Shown here: positions 33,563-45,596 of the stretch, one piece after another | Layout: every line of letters starts with the position of its first letter | How positions within the stretch are numbered: position 1 is the first letter of the stretch | NCBI GenBank assembly: GCA_022606135.1 | Contig: JABYQN010000002.1 | Location: forward strand, 3,844,001-3,908,000 | From: Fomes fomentarius | Lineage: Eukaryota > Basidiomycota > Agaricomycetes > Polyporales > Polyporaceae | Length of the DNA stretch: 64,000 nt | Direction: 5' to 3' | Program-made: the position numbers and the translations under genes | Notes under the pieces: generated by a model | The model's input: only the letters and a program-made list of their open reading frames with translations | Database searches by the model: none | What the model was told of the DNA's origin: nothing

Positions 33563-36500
33563 ATGTTCAATCTAGTTGATCCCGTTCGCAACTGGGCATT
33601 GAACACGGATTCTAGCGGGATTCGAACGAACATCAGTTCTGGACGGCCGACTCTGTATCCCAGGCGGGTGTCAATTCTCGATTGCGCGTTCCCAAAACTG
33701 TCCCGAAATACACAGGTGAGCATTCAGAGACCGACGTTGACGAGCGACACGCTCATCGAACTAGGCTCGGAGAGCGAATCTGACCGCGCCACCACCAAGA
33801 AGAGCAAGCCAGAGAAGTCTAAGGCTTTGAAGAAGACCGCTGAGCAGGGTGTTGGGACGGATGGCTCATGTACGTTCCGATTGGCATTTGCCATAAACGA
33901 TAACCGTACTTAGATCATACAATCAACAGCCTTGAAGAAACGCGACAATCGTCCACATTCAACTCCGCGTTATACGGTCAGCGACCTTCTTGTCAAGCAT
34001 GCTGCGCGAGCTTCGCCTTCCACTTCAGGCAATCACCGCGGAGGGGGGGAACAAAGGCCTACCAGCACGGAAGCGGTCGGTAGGAGCAGCGAGCTGGTAC
34101 GGTACTCGGACAATGAGAGCGAAAATGACCATGCGGATGGTGAGTACGATCCTGTCACTGTCAGCCTGCGCTGCTTCTTTTTCCTCATATTCTGAAATTC
34201 CTCGGCGCTTGACTGAATGATGTCATGTTCTAGTCGAAGCAAGTCAGTATTTCTTCCTCGTCCTTCGCCCATTCGACCCCTCATAAGTTACTGCATCAGT
34301 GCTAGACACAGAGAGCGATACGTCCCAGGGTCCCTCCCGCGGCGTATCGTTTGCGTTCTCAAATATTGAGTCGCGAAATGCGTCCTTGACATCTCTGTCC
34401 TCCACCGCGTCCGTGGATTCCAGAACAGGGAAGAAACGGACGTTGGATTACAGCGATACTCGGACTCCTATTGTGGGCGCTACAAACTCTCGCAAGACAG
34501 CCCGTACGGCTCAGAAGGTAGATGGACTATGCTCACTGTGTGGGCTTGCCGCTGACGCTCCCTCAGCCCACCGCGACCTATCCATCCCCTCCCGAGCCCA
34601 AAACTCCACCTAGAAAGACAGTCGGACTGTCCTATGAGTCCCCCAGCCCTTACCATACGACTGTCGCGACACCGACCATTACGAGGGTCAACGCAATGAT
34701 GGAAGGCCTGCATACGAAAGGCTCCTCGTCCTCTCGTGCAAACGTCGGCGATCAGATTCTGGTGGATTCCGTAACGCCGTCTAGAATCCACATCATCGCC
34801 CATTCCAAAGAGGCCCAGGTGTTCTTCGACCGCATCCCCTTGAGCTGGGGAGTGCAGTACGAGCTTGCTCGAGGAGTGTCGCTCGGGAAGTGGAGCTGGG
34901 AAGATGTACTACGTGCAGATCTCAATTCGCTCAGGGGACCGAACAACAACTCCGCCGCGCGTGTATCTCAAGTTGTCCTGACGCAGGCGTCCGCAAATGT
35001 CACAGCGACCGACATGGCCATTTGGTACGTTCCTCATTACGGATCCATAGTCGTGAGTGACTAAACCATGTATAGGGTCGAGCTTGATCGTGAAGAGGCC
35101 GCCATTTGCGAACGGCGTAACCGAGGACTCGGACTTCAAGGCGACTGGCAAGAGAAGACAAAGTGGTATGGTGGACAGATCCAGCAAATCGCGCGGCTGG
35201 AAGAGACGTCGCTCGGCGCGTTTCGCCTCGTGCTCACGAAGATGGAGATGCGCAAATCCCACCGCTTCGGACGCTTCCTCGCTTCCCGTCGGCTCTTGCA
35301 GGTGTCCGTCCCGCAGTCGCTCGTCAACAGCAGCAAACCAAGGCTTGATGAGTTTTTCAAGCAGAAGTTCGTCCTGTGCGGTCGAACGTTCGTGTTGTGT
35401 GGGTCGAAAGACAGCAAGGTCTTCCTTTTGGAGGTCCCGGAGAGTTATGAGCGCCCGTGTCGTGTTCGCGGCGATGAGCAGCGAATGACACTGGAGGCCT
35501 TCGTGCAATGGCACAATCCGTTCGATCTCAATGGTGGACAGGTACGTGAGCAAGGAACTATCTTGCTCATGCTCTGAAGGTTATAGCTAATAACGTCTCA
35601 GCCGGTGGCTAAATGGGTGACTCGGTTCGACCTGGGATTTTCAATTTCCGTCCCCACTGTCATGTTCGACCCAAAATGGACATGTTACTGCGACGATCGA
35701 TGTACGTCCGTTTTATCTCATGCCTGCCATTTCGTAGATTTTGAGCATATGGCAGATGTTGAGGATCATGCATGGGATGAGAAAGTCTCAGCTGAATTCA
35801 TCTACACTGACGGATGCGGCTTCATCAACGAGACTGCACTCAAGGGCATCGCTAAACACATTGGACTGGAGGGTCGCCTTACAGCTGTACAAGGCCGTAT
35901 CGCAGGAGCGAAGGGTCTCTGGGTTTTACATCCGACCGATCGCGGCGTCGAACCGAAGATTTGGATCCGCGCCTCGCAGAAGAAAATACAACTGAACCTG
36001 ATTGATCCTCACCCCGCCCATCGAATATTCGACCTCCTTGCGCCGCCCCGCGTTACTCTGCCCAGCCGCCTGTCACGGTTGACTATTCTTAATCTCGCAC
36101 ATAATCAGGTCCCGCTCGAGACATTCGTTGAGCTCATGCGTGACACGCTCGAAGAGAAGGTCAAACCGTTGACGGACTGGAAAGGCGACAAGGCGGCGTT
36201 GCTTCTTTGGCGAGAGGTCGAAAAGGTCGGAGGGGTGACGATGAAACGAATCATGCAGCACGCACAGGGCACAACGCGTGCTCTGGGCCTGACCGGTCGC
36301 ATTCGCGAAGAAGAAGCTGAATGGGACGACGAACTGGCCGATCCGAAGGTCAAGGACCTCCTTAAACAGCTAGGGGACTTGGGCGAAGATGAGGTACCGT
36401 CAGTTACGGTTCTTCGTGACCCAGTCACTGGCGAGCCTTCGACAGTACACGGTGTAGTCCTGGATCTTCTACAGTCTGGCTTCACTCCGCTGAAGCTGAA

Positions 36501-38305
36501 GCTCCTGTACGATAAGCTGAAGTACGTCGTCACCAGGGTGATCGAGGATGTTATCCACGATTACCATATATCGGTTCCGCTCTCGGCCGAGGCTTTCATT
36601 GTACCAGGTGAGTTTGTTGCCTCAGCCAGTACACACGTTCGTGAATACTGTCAACATAGACCCCTGCAATGTTTTGAAAGAAGGGGAGATTCATTTCAAG
36701 TCCACGAAGAGTCTCAAGGATCCCATCGATGATCCAAACCCTAATATCTTATTAGGGGACGTTCTGGTACTCTCTCCGCTGTGATTTTGCATCGTCCGGT
36801 TGACACATCTTGCTACCAGATATACCGCAACCCTTGTCGATTGCCGTCTGACGTACGCAAGGTCAGGTTGCCCCTCGATCTTCAGAGAAAATACATGCTG
36901 ACGTCCAGGTATAGGTCACAGCAATCCAACATCCCAGACTTGCCGAGTACACAGACGTCATTGTACTACCAGCAGTCGGGCCGGTCTCGTTTGCGAGTAT
37001 TCTCGCGGGTGGAGGTGAGTAAATTAGGTTTGTTCATGGGAAACATAACTTAGGTGTGCACATGGCAGACTACGATGGAGGTATGATCCGAACTTTGTTC
37101 TTGCGCGTAGTAACGGTTACTCAATCTTGACATTCGCAGACGTCTGTGTCTGTATTTACGACCCCAGGCTGGTAGAAAGTTTCGTCAACTCCCCAATCTC
37201 GCATGTGCCGGACAACTTCATGAAGGCCAACTTCGAAGACCTTGGCAACATACAGCAAGTGTCCGACATGGCCGACGAGCTGGAACAGCTGAAGAACGAT
37301 CCGGACGCGCGCCGACAGAGGCTGCAGGAGAGTCTACTTCTTGGACTTTCCAATCCTCCCGTGGGACAATATTCCAAGTTTCACGAGAATGCAGCGTACG
37401 TACACGGATACGACGCGCCCGAAACTGTCAGGCTTGCCTTCATGCGAGTAACCATTTCCAACTCTCCGCTTTCTCTCTTGACGTACGACCTTGGATCATT
37501 CAGGTTCAACACAGTGCTCGACTCACGCAAAACAGGCCATCGTGTGAGGCCGGAGGTCTACAGGCGGGATAAGCTGCAGTACGACAGGATACAGCCCGAT
37601 TCCTTGAAATCCCCAAAGGACACGCTGGAATCAGGCAACGTAGTGAAACTCCAGAGAAAACACGGCCTCGGACGCTTCGTGCTCGACGAGCTCATGGCTG
37701 CGGGCAAAAGGATGCGCGACGCCCAGATCGTGCGATACGACGGCCTCCTACAAGGCGCTTCCTTCGGCTACAAGGAGCAGGATCCTCAGCTGCTTGAGCC
37801 GTACCAGAAAGTGCAACAGCTCATGGACGATCCCGACTTCAGGGATGATCCGAAATACCAGGATTTCGGCAGAATCAAGGCCCACATCGACGATCACATC
37901 CGACGGTGGCAGCGCATAACCAGCGAGTCGAAGATGAATCCAATGACGCCGTCGAAGCGTGCCAGCGCGTCGGCTTCCAAAGCCTCCAGCGCCGGATCCA
38001 GTTCGGCGAAGTCGAAACGAGAGAAGTACGAGGCGCTTGCGCGCAGCTTTGCCGCGGGGCCGGAGATCGCGAAGAACTCGCCCTTCGTGCTTGTGGACAT
38101 CGAGCTGTTGAAGGCGTCGTGGGCGTACGCGGAGAAGCCCAACTTTGCATGGAAGGTCGCCTTTCAGGCGCTTTGCCGTATCAAGGCGTCGACGCGCGCT
38201 CCGGTCGCCTTTACGAGCGAGTTCGGGGAGCTCATGTCGATGTCGAGCACCGCTGGTCGGGTCCTCGAGCAGTGCAGGCTGACGGCGCAAGGGGTAGCCA
38301 CGTAA
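33563..38305 (+). CDS. RNA-dependent RNA polymerase (QDE-1/RDR type, RNA silencing)
   Basis: Converts single-stranded RNA to dsRNA for Dicer in quelling or heterochromatin silencing. Twelve exons by eye: 33563-33869, 33930-34139, 34300-34517, 34567-35024, 35076-35541, 35602-36607, 36660-36766, 36820-36861, 36915-37014, 37069-37080, 37140-37443, 37504-38305; in frame, 1343 aa. The first 300 residues are Ser/Lys-rich and disordered. Then come AQVFFDRIPLSWGVQYELARG, TRFDLGFSISVPTV, YTDGCGFINETALKGIA, QGRIAGAKGLWVLHP and IWIRASQKKI. The catalytic core is IYRNPCRLPSDVRKV, DVIVLPAVGPVSFASIL and LAGGDYDGD (968-976), followed by VCIYDPRLVESFVN and FNTVLDSRKTGH. The catalytic Asp triad is complete. 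A 12-nt exon encodes its centre. Intron 11 has a GC donor. The start codon is uncertain because the N-terminus is not conserved. Confidence 0.9.
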
Positions 38306-40281
38306 TCCCGCACTCGTGGGTGTTGCTTTGTACTTGCTTTTGTTCGTCTTTCGCTCATTGCCCTCGTCGTTCATCCTGCTATCTTATTTCACCTTGGTTT
38401 GTCATCCGCGTTCTTGCACATAATTTGTATCTTGCATCTGTGATCTATCTCATGTTGTACTAAGACTTGACGCCATCCTGTAGATTATCTATACCATCAC
38501 CATCACAATATCTGACGCTCTGCTAACATGCAGGTTTCGGCCGGTCGGGTTAACCCTAAACGCGTTCTCACCTTACAAGCGGACGAAAACCAGCAATATC
38601 AAGACACCTGCACTGTTCGAAGGGCGAACGTGCAAGACAATGACGGGGACAAGCCGTCCTGGCAGTGTGACTATGAGTACTGTCTTCAAGCTTGGCACTC
38701 TTCGCATGTGTGTTTTGTCATAGGCCTCTAGCGTAATCGCCTCCCTTGCCCTGCGAAGTGACCACCAAGCGGCCAGGCTTCCAGGACTCACCAGGTCGGA
38801 GATATTACTTGGGAACATCAGATGTGACCTCATGGGCTTCTTGCAGTGACCTCAGCAGTGAGAATAGGGATGATTGCCAAGAACCGAATTTGGTATGTTT
38901 CTTAGTCGAACTTCGAGTGCTTCACTGAGCCTCCCCGTTCACTTACCGTGCTGGACTCCGCCTATGCCGATACTCGCATCGTGCCTCGCGTCCCTTGAGA
39001 AGGTCTATCACGCCAAACTCCATCGGATGTTTGAAATTCGAACGGTGAGAGCGATCGGGAGATTAGGCGATGCGATAGTGCAGTCACGACTCACAACTCA
39101 AAAACATGTGGATGGAGCAAGTCGTCGGCAGCTAGGGATTACCTCAAATCCTGTGCGATATAATCAGCGTGCGACTGCCACAGTTCTGGACCTGGCGCGA
39201 CCAACTCTGCATGAACTTGACCCCTGAATTATGCGAGCTCGGAGAGCTCACCAGACTATAGGTCCATCCGCCTCACCAGCCTAACCGTTTCCTGTTCCCT
39301 CTGCTAGAGTCTTGGTGATTCGTTCTGGGCGCAAGACTACCTGTGGAGTATCACGATCGTTGAATACGTACTGGATATGTCGCGATGAGCCGCAAATACA
39401 TCCGACTTTGTCATATCGATAGCTACGACCCTGTACAATCACCTGCTCCTTCGCATCAGCGAGAAGTTGAGAAGCCGGCTCAAATTGGGAATGGTATAAT
39501 AACATACCGTGTTTGTAGAGCTCCGACTCCTTCGACCGTAATATTGAATGTGCCAAGGTAGACCGGCGATAGCATCGCACAGAATGAATTAACTTCCTAT
39601 GTCGCATGCAAGATCCAGTTAGTCTTCGGTGAGCTCTATAGGCTGCTCAAGCTTTTTTCCGCAGGTCTGTGACGAGAAATCCACTGGTCACTCAACTACC
39701 TATTGACTAATACTGTCAGCTTTGGGGTCAATTATCACCACATGTAACGATACATATATTCTGTTGTGAGAAGTCGTCGAGGTTGATGTGTAGAGGGCAA
39801 AAGATGACAAAAGATGTACGGCTGGTCGGTCATGGAGTTCATTGATTTGAGTCGGCCTTATCGGAGAGGCTCAATTAGGAAGAGCGGGAGAAGCCGGACG
39901 GCGGTGATTGGCGCGAATGTTGTTCACACTCAATTCAAGCGACTCGACTCGGCTGAGGTTCAAGTTGTTCCACGATGTTCATGTTCGAATGCTGCTTTGT
40001 CCGTATCCCCACTACCAATAGTGCTTTCCTGAAGGGCCTAAGTAGCCCCGCCGCTGCCGTATCACCGTGACCGGTTCATGATGATAATAGAAGTATGTTT
40101 CCTTCCCCTCGAGGCGCTGCTTTTATCCTTATGCGTCTGCTCTCAGGGCTCTACTGCGGGATAGTGATAGATATCCTATGAGGGGACAGACAGAAGCAGC
40201 GCTGTGCATGCGTGCATCTTCGACGCGGTGACGTTCGCACCTCGCACCCGACATGACTTCGGTAGAAAGTCTCTGATAGGA
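38306..40281. other. Long intergenic region
   Basis: About 2 kb. Scattered short frames on both strands; none joins into an exon chain and no family motif was found. It may contain worn-out gene or transposon remains. Confidence 0.4.
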
Positions 40282-40338
40282 AGACCGTGCTCCAAGCGGA
40301 AGACCATGCTCCAAGCGGAAGACCATGCTCCAAGCGGC
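40282..40338 (+). repeat. Tandem 19-bp repeat, 3 copies, upstream of P450
   Basis: Unit agaccatgctccaagcgga at 40282-40300 (one mismatch), 40301-40319 and 40320-40338, about 210 nt before the P450 start and 165 nt before its TATA box. Confidence 0.9.
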
Positions 40339-40504
40339 AGACACGTATGCGGAGTACTTCTCTGCTTTGTTGGAGTGCCATCGATACTATGACTTCCTCC
40401 AACAGGTGCCGGAGGTCCACCGCCCTGGGTGGAAGCACCGTACACACACGAAACTCCGAGTCTTCAAGCGGAAGTACTCCGGACCCCTGCCGTGAATATC
40501 CGTT

Positions 40505-40510
40505 TATAAA
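40505..40510 (+). promoter_or_regulatory. TATA box of the first P450 gene
   Basis: TATAAA 39 nt before the start codon at 40549. Confidence 0.6.
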
Positions 40511-40548
40511 GCCACGAAGAGTACAGACCCCGCAACCTAGCCCCTACA

Positions 40549-43083
40549 ATGGACCAGTCATACCTTCTCGCTGCTCCTGTCGCCCTGGCACTCTACGCCT
40601 GGTACATCAGGCGCCCTAGAGTGCGTAGATTTACAACCTTTCCTCACGACGACCACTATTGATGCTCGTAACAGATCCCGAAAGATCGTCTACCACCCAT
40701 TGTGGAGATACCAGTATGGGTATCTCATATGCTTTGCTGCGGCCTCTATTAAGATCGCATACTAGGCTAAAGACATCTTCGAGCGGCCACGAGAGGCGTA
40801 TGGGGAGGCATTTGCAAGGTACGGGCCTGTCATTGGTGTTCGTCGCAAAGGCAACGTGAGTGATGTCGTGTCTATGTGAGCGACACTTACAAACGTTGAC
40901 TGCAGCTAGAATATGTCGTCAACCATGAGCATGCACGACAGGTTCTCAGTATGGACCGTCTCTTCAGCTTCGAGCAGGGCTCGGCTACGGTGCGTCTTTT
41001 GCATCAGATGCTGACTTTTTGGAAAGCTGACCATGCCATCTGTACTAGATCATGAACCTCCAACCAATCATGGCCCTTACAAATGGGACGCTTTTCCGCG
41101 ATCTCAACGATTTTGTCCGTGACGGGATTGTGGACCGCATCGATGAAATTGTCGACAGAAGTGAGTCCCAGCTGCCGTTTCTACTTCGCTGTCCCGCAAG
41201 CTGCGCATTGCGTTAACAACCAATAGTCGAGCCCTTGTTCCAGCGAGACGCCAAGGAATTTGTCGGCCTCGCCGCAGAAGGCCTGGAGTCTGGGAAACCT
41301 CCGAGCTGCTTCGATCACTTCCATAACACTATCGCCGAAACCACTCTCATCCTCCTTTTTGGCCAGGTGATTTGCATTTTTGGTAACATGTGCAACGTCT
41401 GGCTCACTTTGTGGGTGTGCAGGAATACATCAACGACACTAACCTTGAAGTCATCGAAGACGTCGCGAATGGCATGGCTGAGCTCACAGGACAGTACCAG
41501 AACTTCTCACTCATCGGCAAGTACCTCCCTATCCTGTGGATTTTGTACACCTGGTATGCCTCATTTCCGCCCCACCATGTGTCACCCGTCGCGAGTGAAC
41601 TCTTGACACTGCCTTAGGATCAAGGTAATGCTTGTCAGCATTCCGTTTGGCTTCCTTCGCAAGTATGGGCCTAGAATATGGAAGGACATCGACCAGTATG
41701 AGGATCTGCTCGCATCGGGTAAACTATCTCCTAAAGAAGAGGTAAGCTCCACGGAGTGATTGCACCCACGCTTCACACTCAATGCTGCCGCGTACGTACG
41801 TCGTAGCCGAGACATGTCCTGTTCCTCATCACGAAGACGTACGCGCCTGGAAATGGCAAGCGGATCAGTGCATCTCGTCGCCTCTACATTGCCGTCTTAT
41901 TGCTTTGGTAAGTCTTGTGCTCCAGTCGCCTCGATAAATCTAACTCCAGTCGCTTTTCGCAGTCTGATCTTCGCAGCGGTTCATACGACGTAAGTACCCG
42001 CAGCGGCGCTTCTCGGCAATCCAATCGTGCCGTGGATTCAATCTTAACGTTATTCTTCTCCTAACTTTTGCCGCGCACGTTCACGCGCTTATAGGACCGT
42101 TGTCTCCCAATGGGTGCTTTGCCAGCTTGCAATCCGTCCAGAGTACCTTGCTCCACTCCGCGAGGAGCTAACGAGCGTGCTAGAAGAGGACGATAATGGC
42201 AAGCTGCGCCTCACCGCACGGTCGTTGCGTGAAGCGCGCCTGATGGACTCGTTCATCCGAGAGGTTATGCGCCTCAAAGGAGATACGATCTCCACCATGC
42301 GGTATACGACCACCGACGTCCCGCTTGGCGACGTTATAATTCCCAGGGGTGCGTGTCTGTCTTTTGTCCCTTTTGCTTCGTACTGCTGGTCGGTCCTCCA
42401 GACCACGGGGACGTCTGGGGTTTCTGCCTCAATTCAGTTACATTGAGCCCCTGCACATTATGTGTCATTGTATCACCATGATTAACGCTAAAGACCTACT
42501 CCGCAGGACACCTCGTTACTGCCATGTCGACAACGGTCCACGAAAACCCCGAGATCTTTGGCGATAACCCGCGCGAGTTTAACGGATTCCAGTGGGCGGA
42601 AGTAGGCAAGGAGGCAGTTATGACTGGTCCAGCTCACATCGTCTTTGGCTTGGGACGCTTCGCATGCCCAGGGCGGGTACTTGCTATCAACGGTAAGCCA
42701 AGTCACCGATCAGCCATGCCGAAGTGCTTCTGACTCCTTCGCTGTCTCATCCTTGGGGCTTCTCCCTCGTCTGGAACGGGTCTGCTTACTGTTTATGTCA
42801 CCGCATCCCGCAGAGATCAAACTCATTGTCATGAGCCTCATAGCCCGCTCGACGCCGGTCCTTCTCGAGGGCAAGTTCGAAGTCGCGGACCCTCTGAACA
42901 CGGTACGTTCTCGACTCTTCTCCCCTCAGATTCTATTGGGGTGCTCTGGTGCTTCATGTGCTTCTCCGTAATCGACTAAACATATCCGACTGCGCTCACA
43001 CGCATTTCTGCCTATAGGTGACCCAGCCGCCCAAGGGAACGCTCGTATTCCACCTGTTGGAGAAAGCCTACCTCCGGAATTAA
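40549..43083 (+). CDS. Cytochrome P450 monooxygenase (first gene)
   Basis: Haem-thiolate oxygenase, ER-anchored. Fourteen exons by eye: 40549-40620, 40675-40713, 40766-40855, 40906-40989, 41049-41160, 41227-41366, 41423-41553, 41618-41741, 41807-41907, 41963-41989, 42095-42348, 42507-42692, 42814-42902, 43018-43083; the phases close to 504 aa. The N-terminal anchor is YLLAAPVALALYAWYI. The I-helix motif FAAVHTTT is made by the 27-nt exon plus its neighbour. The ExxR motif is in FIREVMRLK, and the haem loop is FGLGRFACPGR with its Cys ligand. All essential P450 elements are present. The style (short N-terminus, HTTT I-helix, many introns) fits the basidiomycete P450s related to plant-toxin and secondary-metabolite types, but the CYP family and substrate cannot be given. 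A relic of a similar P450 lies about 750 nt downstream. Confidence 0.9.
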
Positions 43084-43829
43084 CGCCGCGAAGAAGCACC
43101 GGGGCGGTCGCATCTCGCCCGCTGAGCATTTTGCACACCCCACCCACCTGGTTCCGTGTCATGGACGGACTCAGCCTATGTGCACCCACTTCTCCCCGGC
43201 ATCAAGCGTATCTCCGTTATTCTTCTCACTCCCACCGGCGCTACGCTCTCTCGTCATCCCACCCATCTCGCAGACAGTGTCAAATTATCGCTGTTTTACC
43301 ACTGACAAGCTACCGACACATCTGGCCGAGTCCAGAGCTACCGCGTGAGACCGACATGCCCACCCGATGCGCTGCTGCCCCTCTTGCGCCGCTCCAACGC
43401 ATTCGCTTCACGGTGTCTTCTGGAGTTGTTGGTTGTTCTGTTCTAGTACTGTTGTATGATTATCACATCTCCTTTCGGAGTCCACTCCCCATTGTGCAAT
43501 CTTCAATTCCCTCTGTATTATGCCGATCACGATCACACGATCATGTCTGGACGGTTTCTGTTGTATGTACACATAATGCAGTTGCGGAGGAAGCAGTCTG
43601 TCTACCAGGTCCTAGCGCTCCACAATCATCCACGCACTCACTCACACCCTGGCTGGTGTTGATGTTACAGAGTACATGTTTATTGAGTGTCGGGCGCATC
43701 CAAGCTGCACTATGACGGACTTCTACAAGTCGAACAGGTGACTGGGAAGTTCGTCTCACGCAGTACATGACGCTACACTCTATCTGAATTGTACCTCAAT
43801 CCCGGGGGATCATCTATACACCAAGCTTG
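43084..43829. other. Flank between P450 and P450 relic
   Basis: No supported gene. A longer plus-strand open frame (43131-43715) shows no motif and has the composition of non-coding DNA. Confidence 0.4.
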
Positions 43830-44420
43830 CACTTATGAGTGCTCATAGTAGGCCGAGAACATCTTCATGCGCCCTAGACTCAGAGAAGCTTGCGGCGAAG
43901 CCCTAGCTACACAGGGACCCGTCATCAATGTGTGTCGAAGAGGTTGCTGTGTGAGTGCTCAGCCGAATTGCTCTCTGGCGCCACTCTCCGCCTAAGGGTT
44001 AAGGTGATGTTCATCACTGCCCCACTCCGCTTGTCCCGAGGGTCCACATAAACATATCTGGAAAGTTGTCCACCAAAGACGTGGTATTGGTCGAACCAAA
44101 CTGTCCCCACGCTCAGGCTAACTTGCAGTGTTCTGAGTCGAGCCGTGGAACTATTTTTTCACGACGAAGTCGTTCGCGGTGCACGGGCACGTTCCGCTCC
44201 CTGTAAGTATTTCATCGTTCTGCCGCTCTGGTGAGCAGCACCCTTCATCTGACGTTTGCCCAGCCTGACGGTGTCTGGGTAGCTGGAATGGCGACTTTGT
44301 AGCTTCATCTTTGCAGCAGTTCACACCACGCAAGTGTCGCCGTCCGTGCTTGACTTACGCTGCATATGTGTAATCTATCTCTGTTCTTGCCTGCAGGACA
44401 ATCTTGGTGTAAGAGGATAC
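43830..44420 (+). pseudogene. Relic of a P450 gene
   Basis: 43849-43956 aligns with exon 3 of the intact P450 (40760-40860): 'taggc-ga-aacatcttc', 'ggaccc-gtcat' and 'cgaag-gg-tgc-gtgagtg' in the same order. 44120-44220 resembles exon 9 (cacgacgaagtcgttcgcgg). 44305-44345 keeps the I-helix codons for FAAVHTT. Exons 4-8 and everything from the haem region on are missing and no frame is open. A truncated tandem duplicate. Confidence 0.65.
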
Positions 44421-45596
44421 AGTGAAGGCACACAGTTGAACCGGTACTTATTCAACTCTGAGTCCGTTCCATCGAGTCAAGTTGTTCCACAAGTTTGCTT
44501 TCGACAAGTAAGTACTCTTCAAGTTCCGAGGCCCACTATGTGCCCATATCTTGTCCGCATATGCGCGTACCGAACTTGCCATTCTGTCCATGGTCATCTG
44601 AATCATCAAACGCAGACGGTTTCCTCTAGATACCCGATCTAGATCTCACCTGGACCTCGGTCTCAGTACAAGCGCCAAGAAAGATTGTGCTGCTTGGCCC
44701 TCGAGTCGCATGATCGTGGCCCTACAGCCACACTAATACTCAGGCATCGTCGAGTCTCAGCACTGCTCTCTCTGACCACCACCACCACCACCACCTCGAC
44801 TACTGCTCCTCAGGCCGCCTCGCCTTCGACGCCCACTTCGGCTGCTTTTGAACCTACCTTGTTGCCCTTCCCTTCTCAGAACTCGTCTCGGACCTGGTCG
44901 ACATTCGATGCACTCCAAGAACTCAGTACTCAGTGCTCACCAGCAGACCGCCCGAAGCCCAGGCAAACGGAAAAACACGGTCACGTGGGTTTATATCGAG
45001 AGACGGTCATAGGGCGCAACATCTGGCCTATGCATGGAGATACGGCTCGATATTGGGGCGGTCGTTGATGCATGGATACGACGGCGACTGAGGGCTGGAT
45101 GTCAGATAGGTGAGTGTCCTGATGACCCTTGTCGTCTCTCTCCCATCCGCATCCACGATTCACCCGGGGTTGAAATTCATGCAAGCGATTGCAAATGGAT
45201 GCTGGTCTCAGAACGTTCTGTGCATGTGTATGACAGTGGCTGATGAGCTCCGGGCGGGTGCACACTTCCGGACGCGACGCAGGGGGTCCAGCAGCGGTCG
45301 AGTCGATAGAGGACTAATCTCGTTGGAAGAGGGTTCCGCGAGTGTGCATGTATTTGCGGGGCGCGATAGTGAGCATAAGCATAGCATTCAGGCGAAGTCA
45401 AATACCGGTGGGCGCTATGGGCTGATCAGTGTCCCAAATTAGCAACCACTACGCGCTCATTTCAAAGTTAGAAACGCGAGGCGATGGCAACAACGTGCCT
45501 TTCCTCCTCCTTCTCTCCTGCCACTCCTCCTCCGTGTCCCCGTTCTTTCCTCAATTTCCGCTTAACAGACCCGAACGCCCCACGAACCGCCGCACG
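44421..45596. other. Upstream region of the CorA gene
   Basis: No gene is seen. A short (acc)n run lies at 44777-44797, and the 100 nt before the start are rich in CT (ctcctcc), as in many fungal leaders. Confidence 0.45.

Noticed and set aside
33620..33640. gggattcgaac string resembling a tRNA T-arm
   Set aside because: No matching acceptor stem, anticodon arm or D-loop on either side; not a tRNA.
35702..35737. Possible 36-nt intron in the RdRP gene (gtacgt to cgtag)
   Set aside because: Shorter than any other intron in the window and in frame if retained; treated as exon, though removal is not excluded.
40714..40765. In-frame stop in the first P450 (tac tag gct)
   Set aside because: The stop lies in a 52-nt GT-AG intron (gtatgg to actag); splicing joins ATA CCA to GCT AAA without a break.
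43131..43715. 194-codon plus-strand frame after the first P450
   Set aside because: Ser/His/Pro-rich without motif or neighbours to splice to; probably chance in a pyrimidine-rich stretch.
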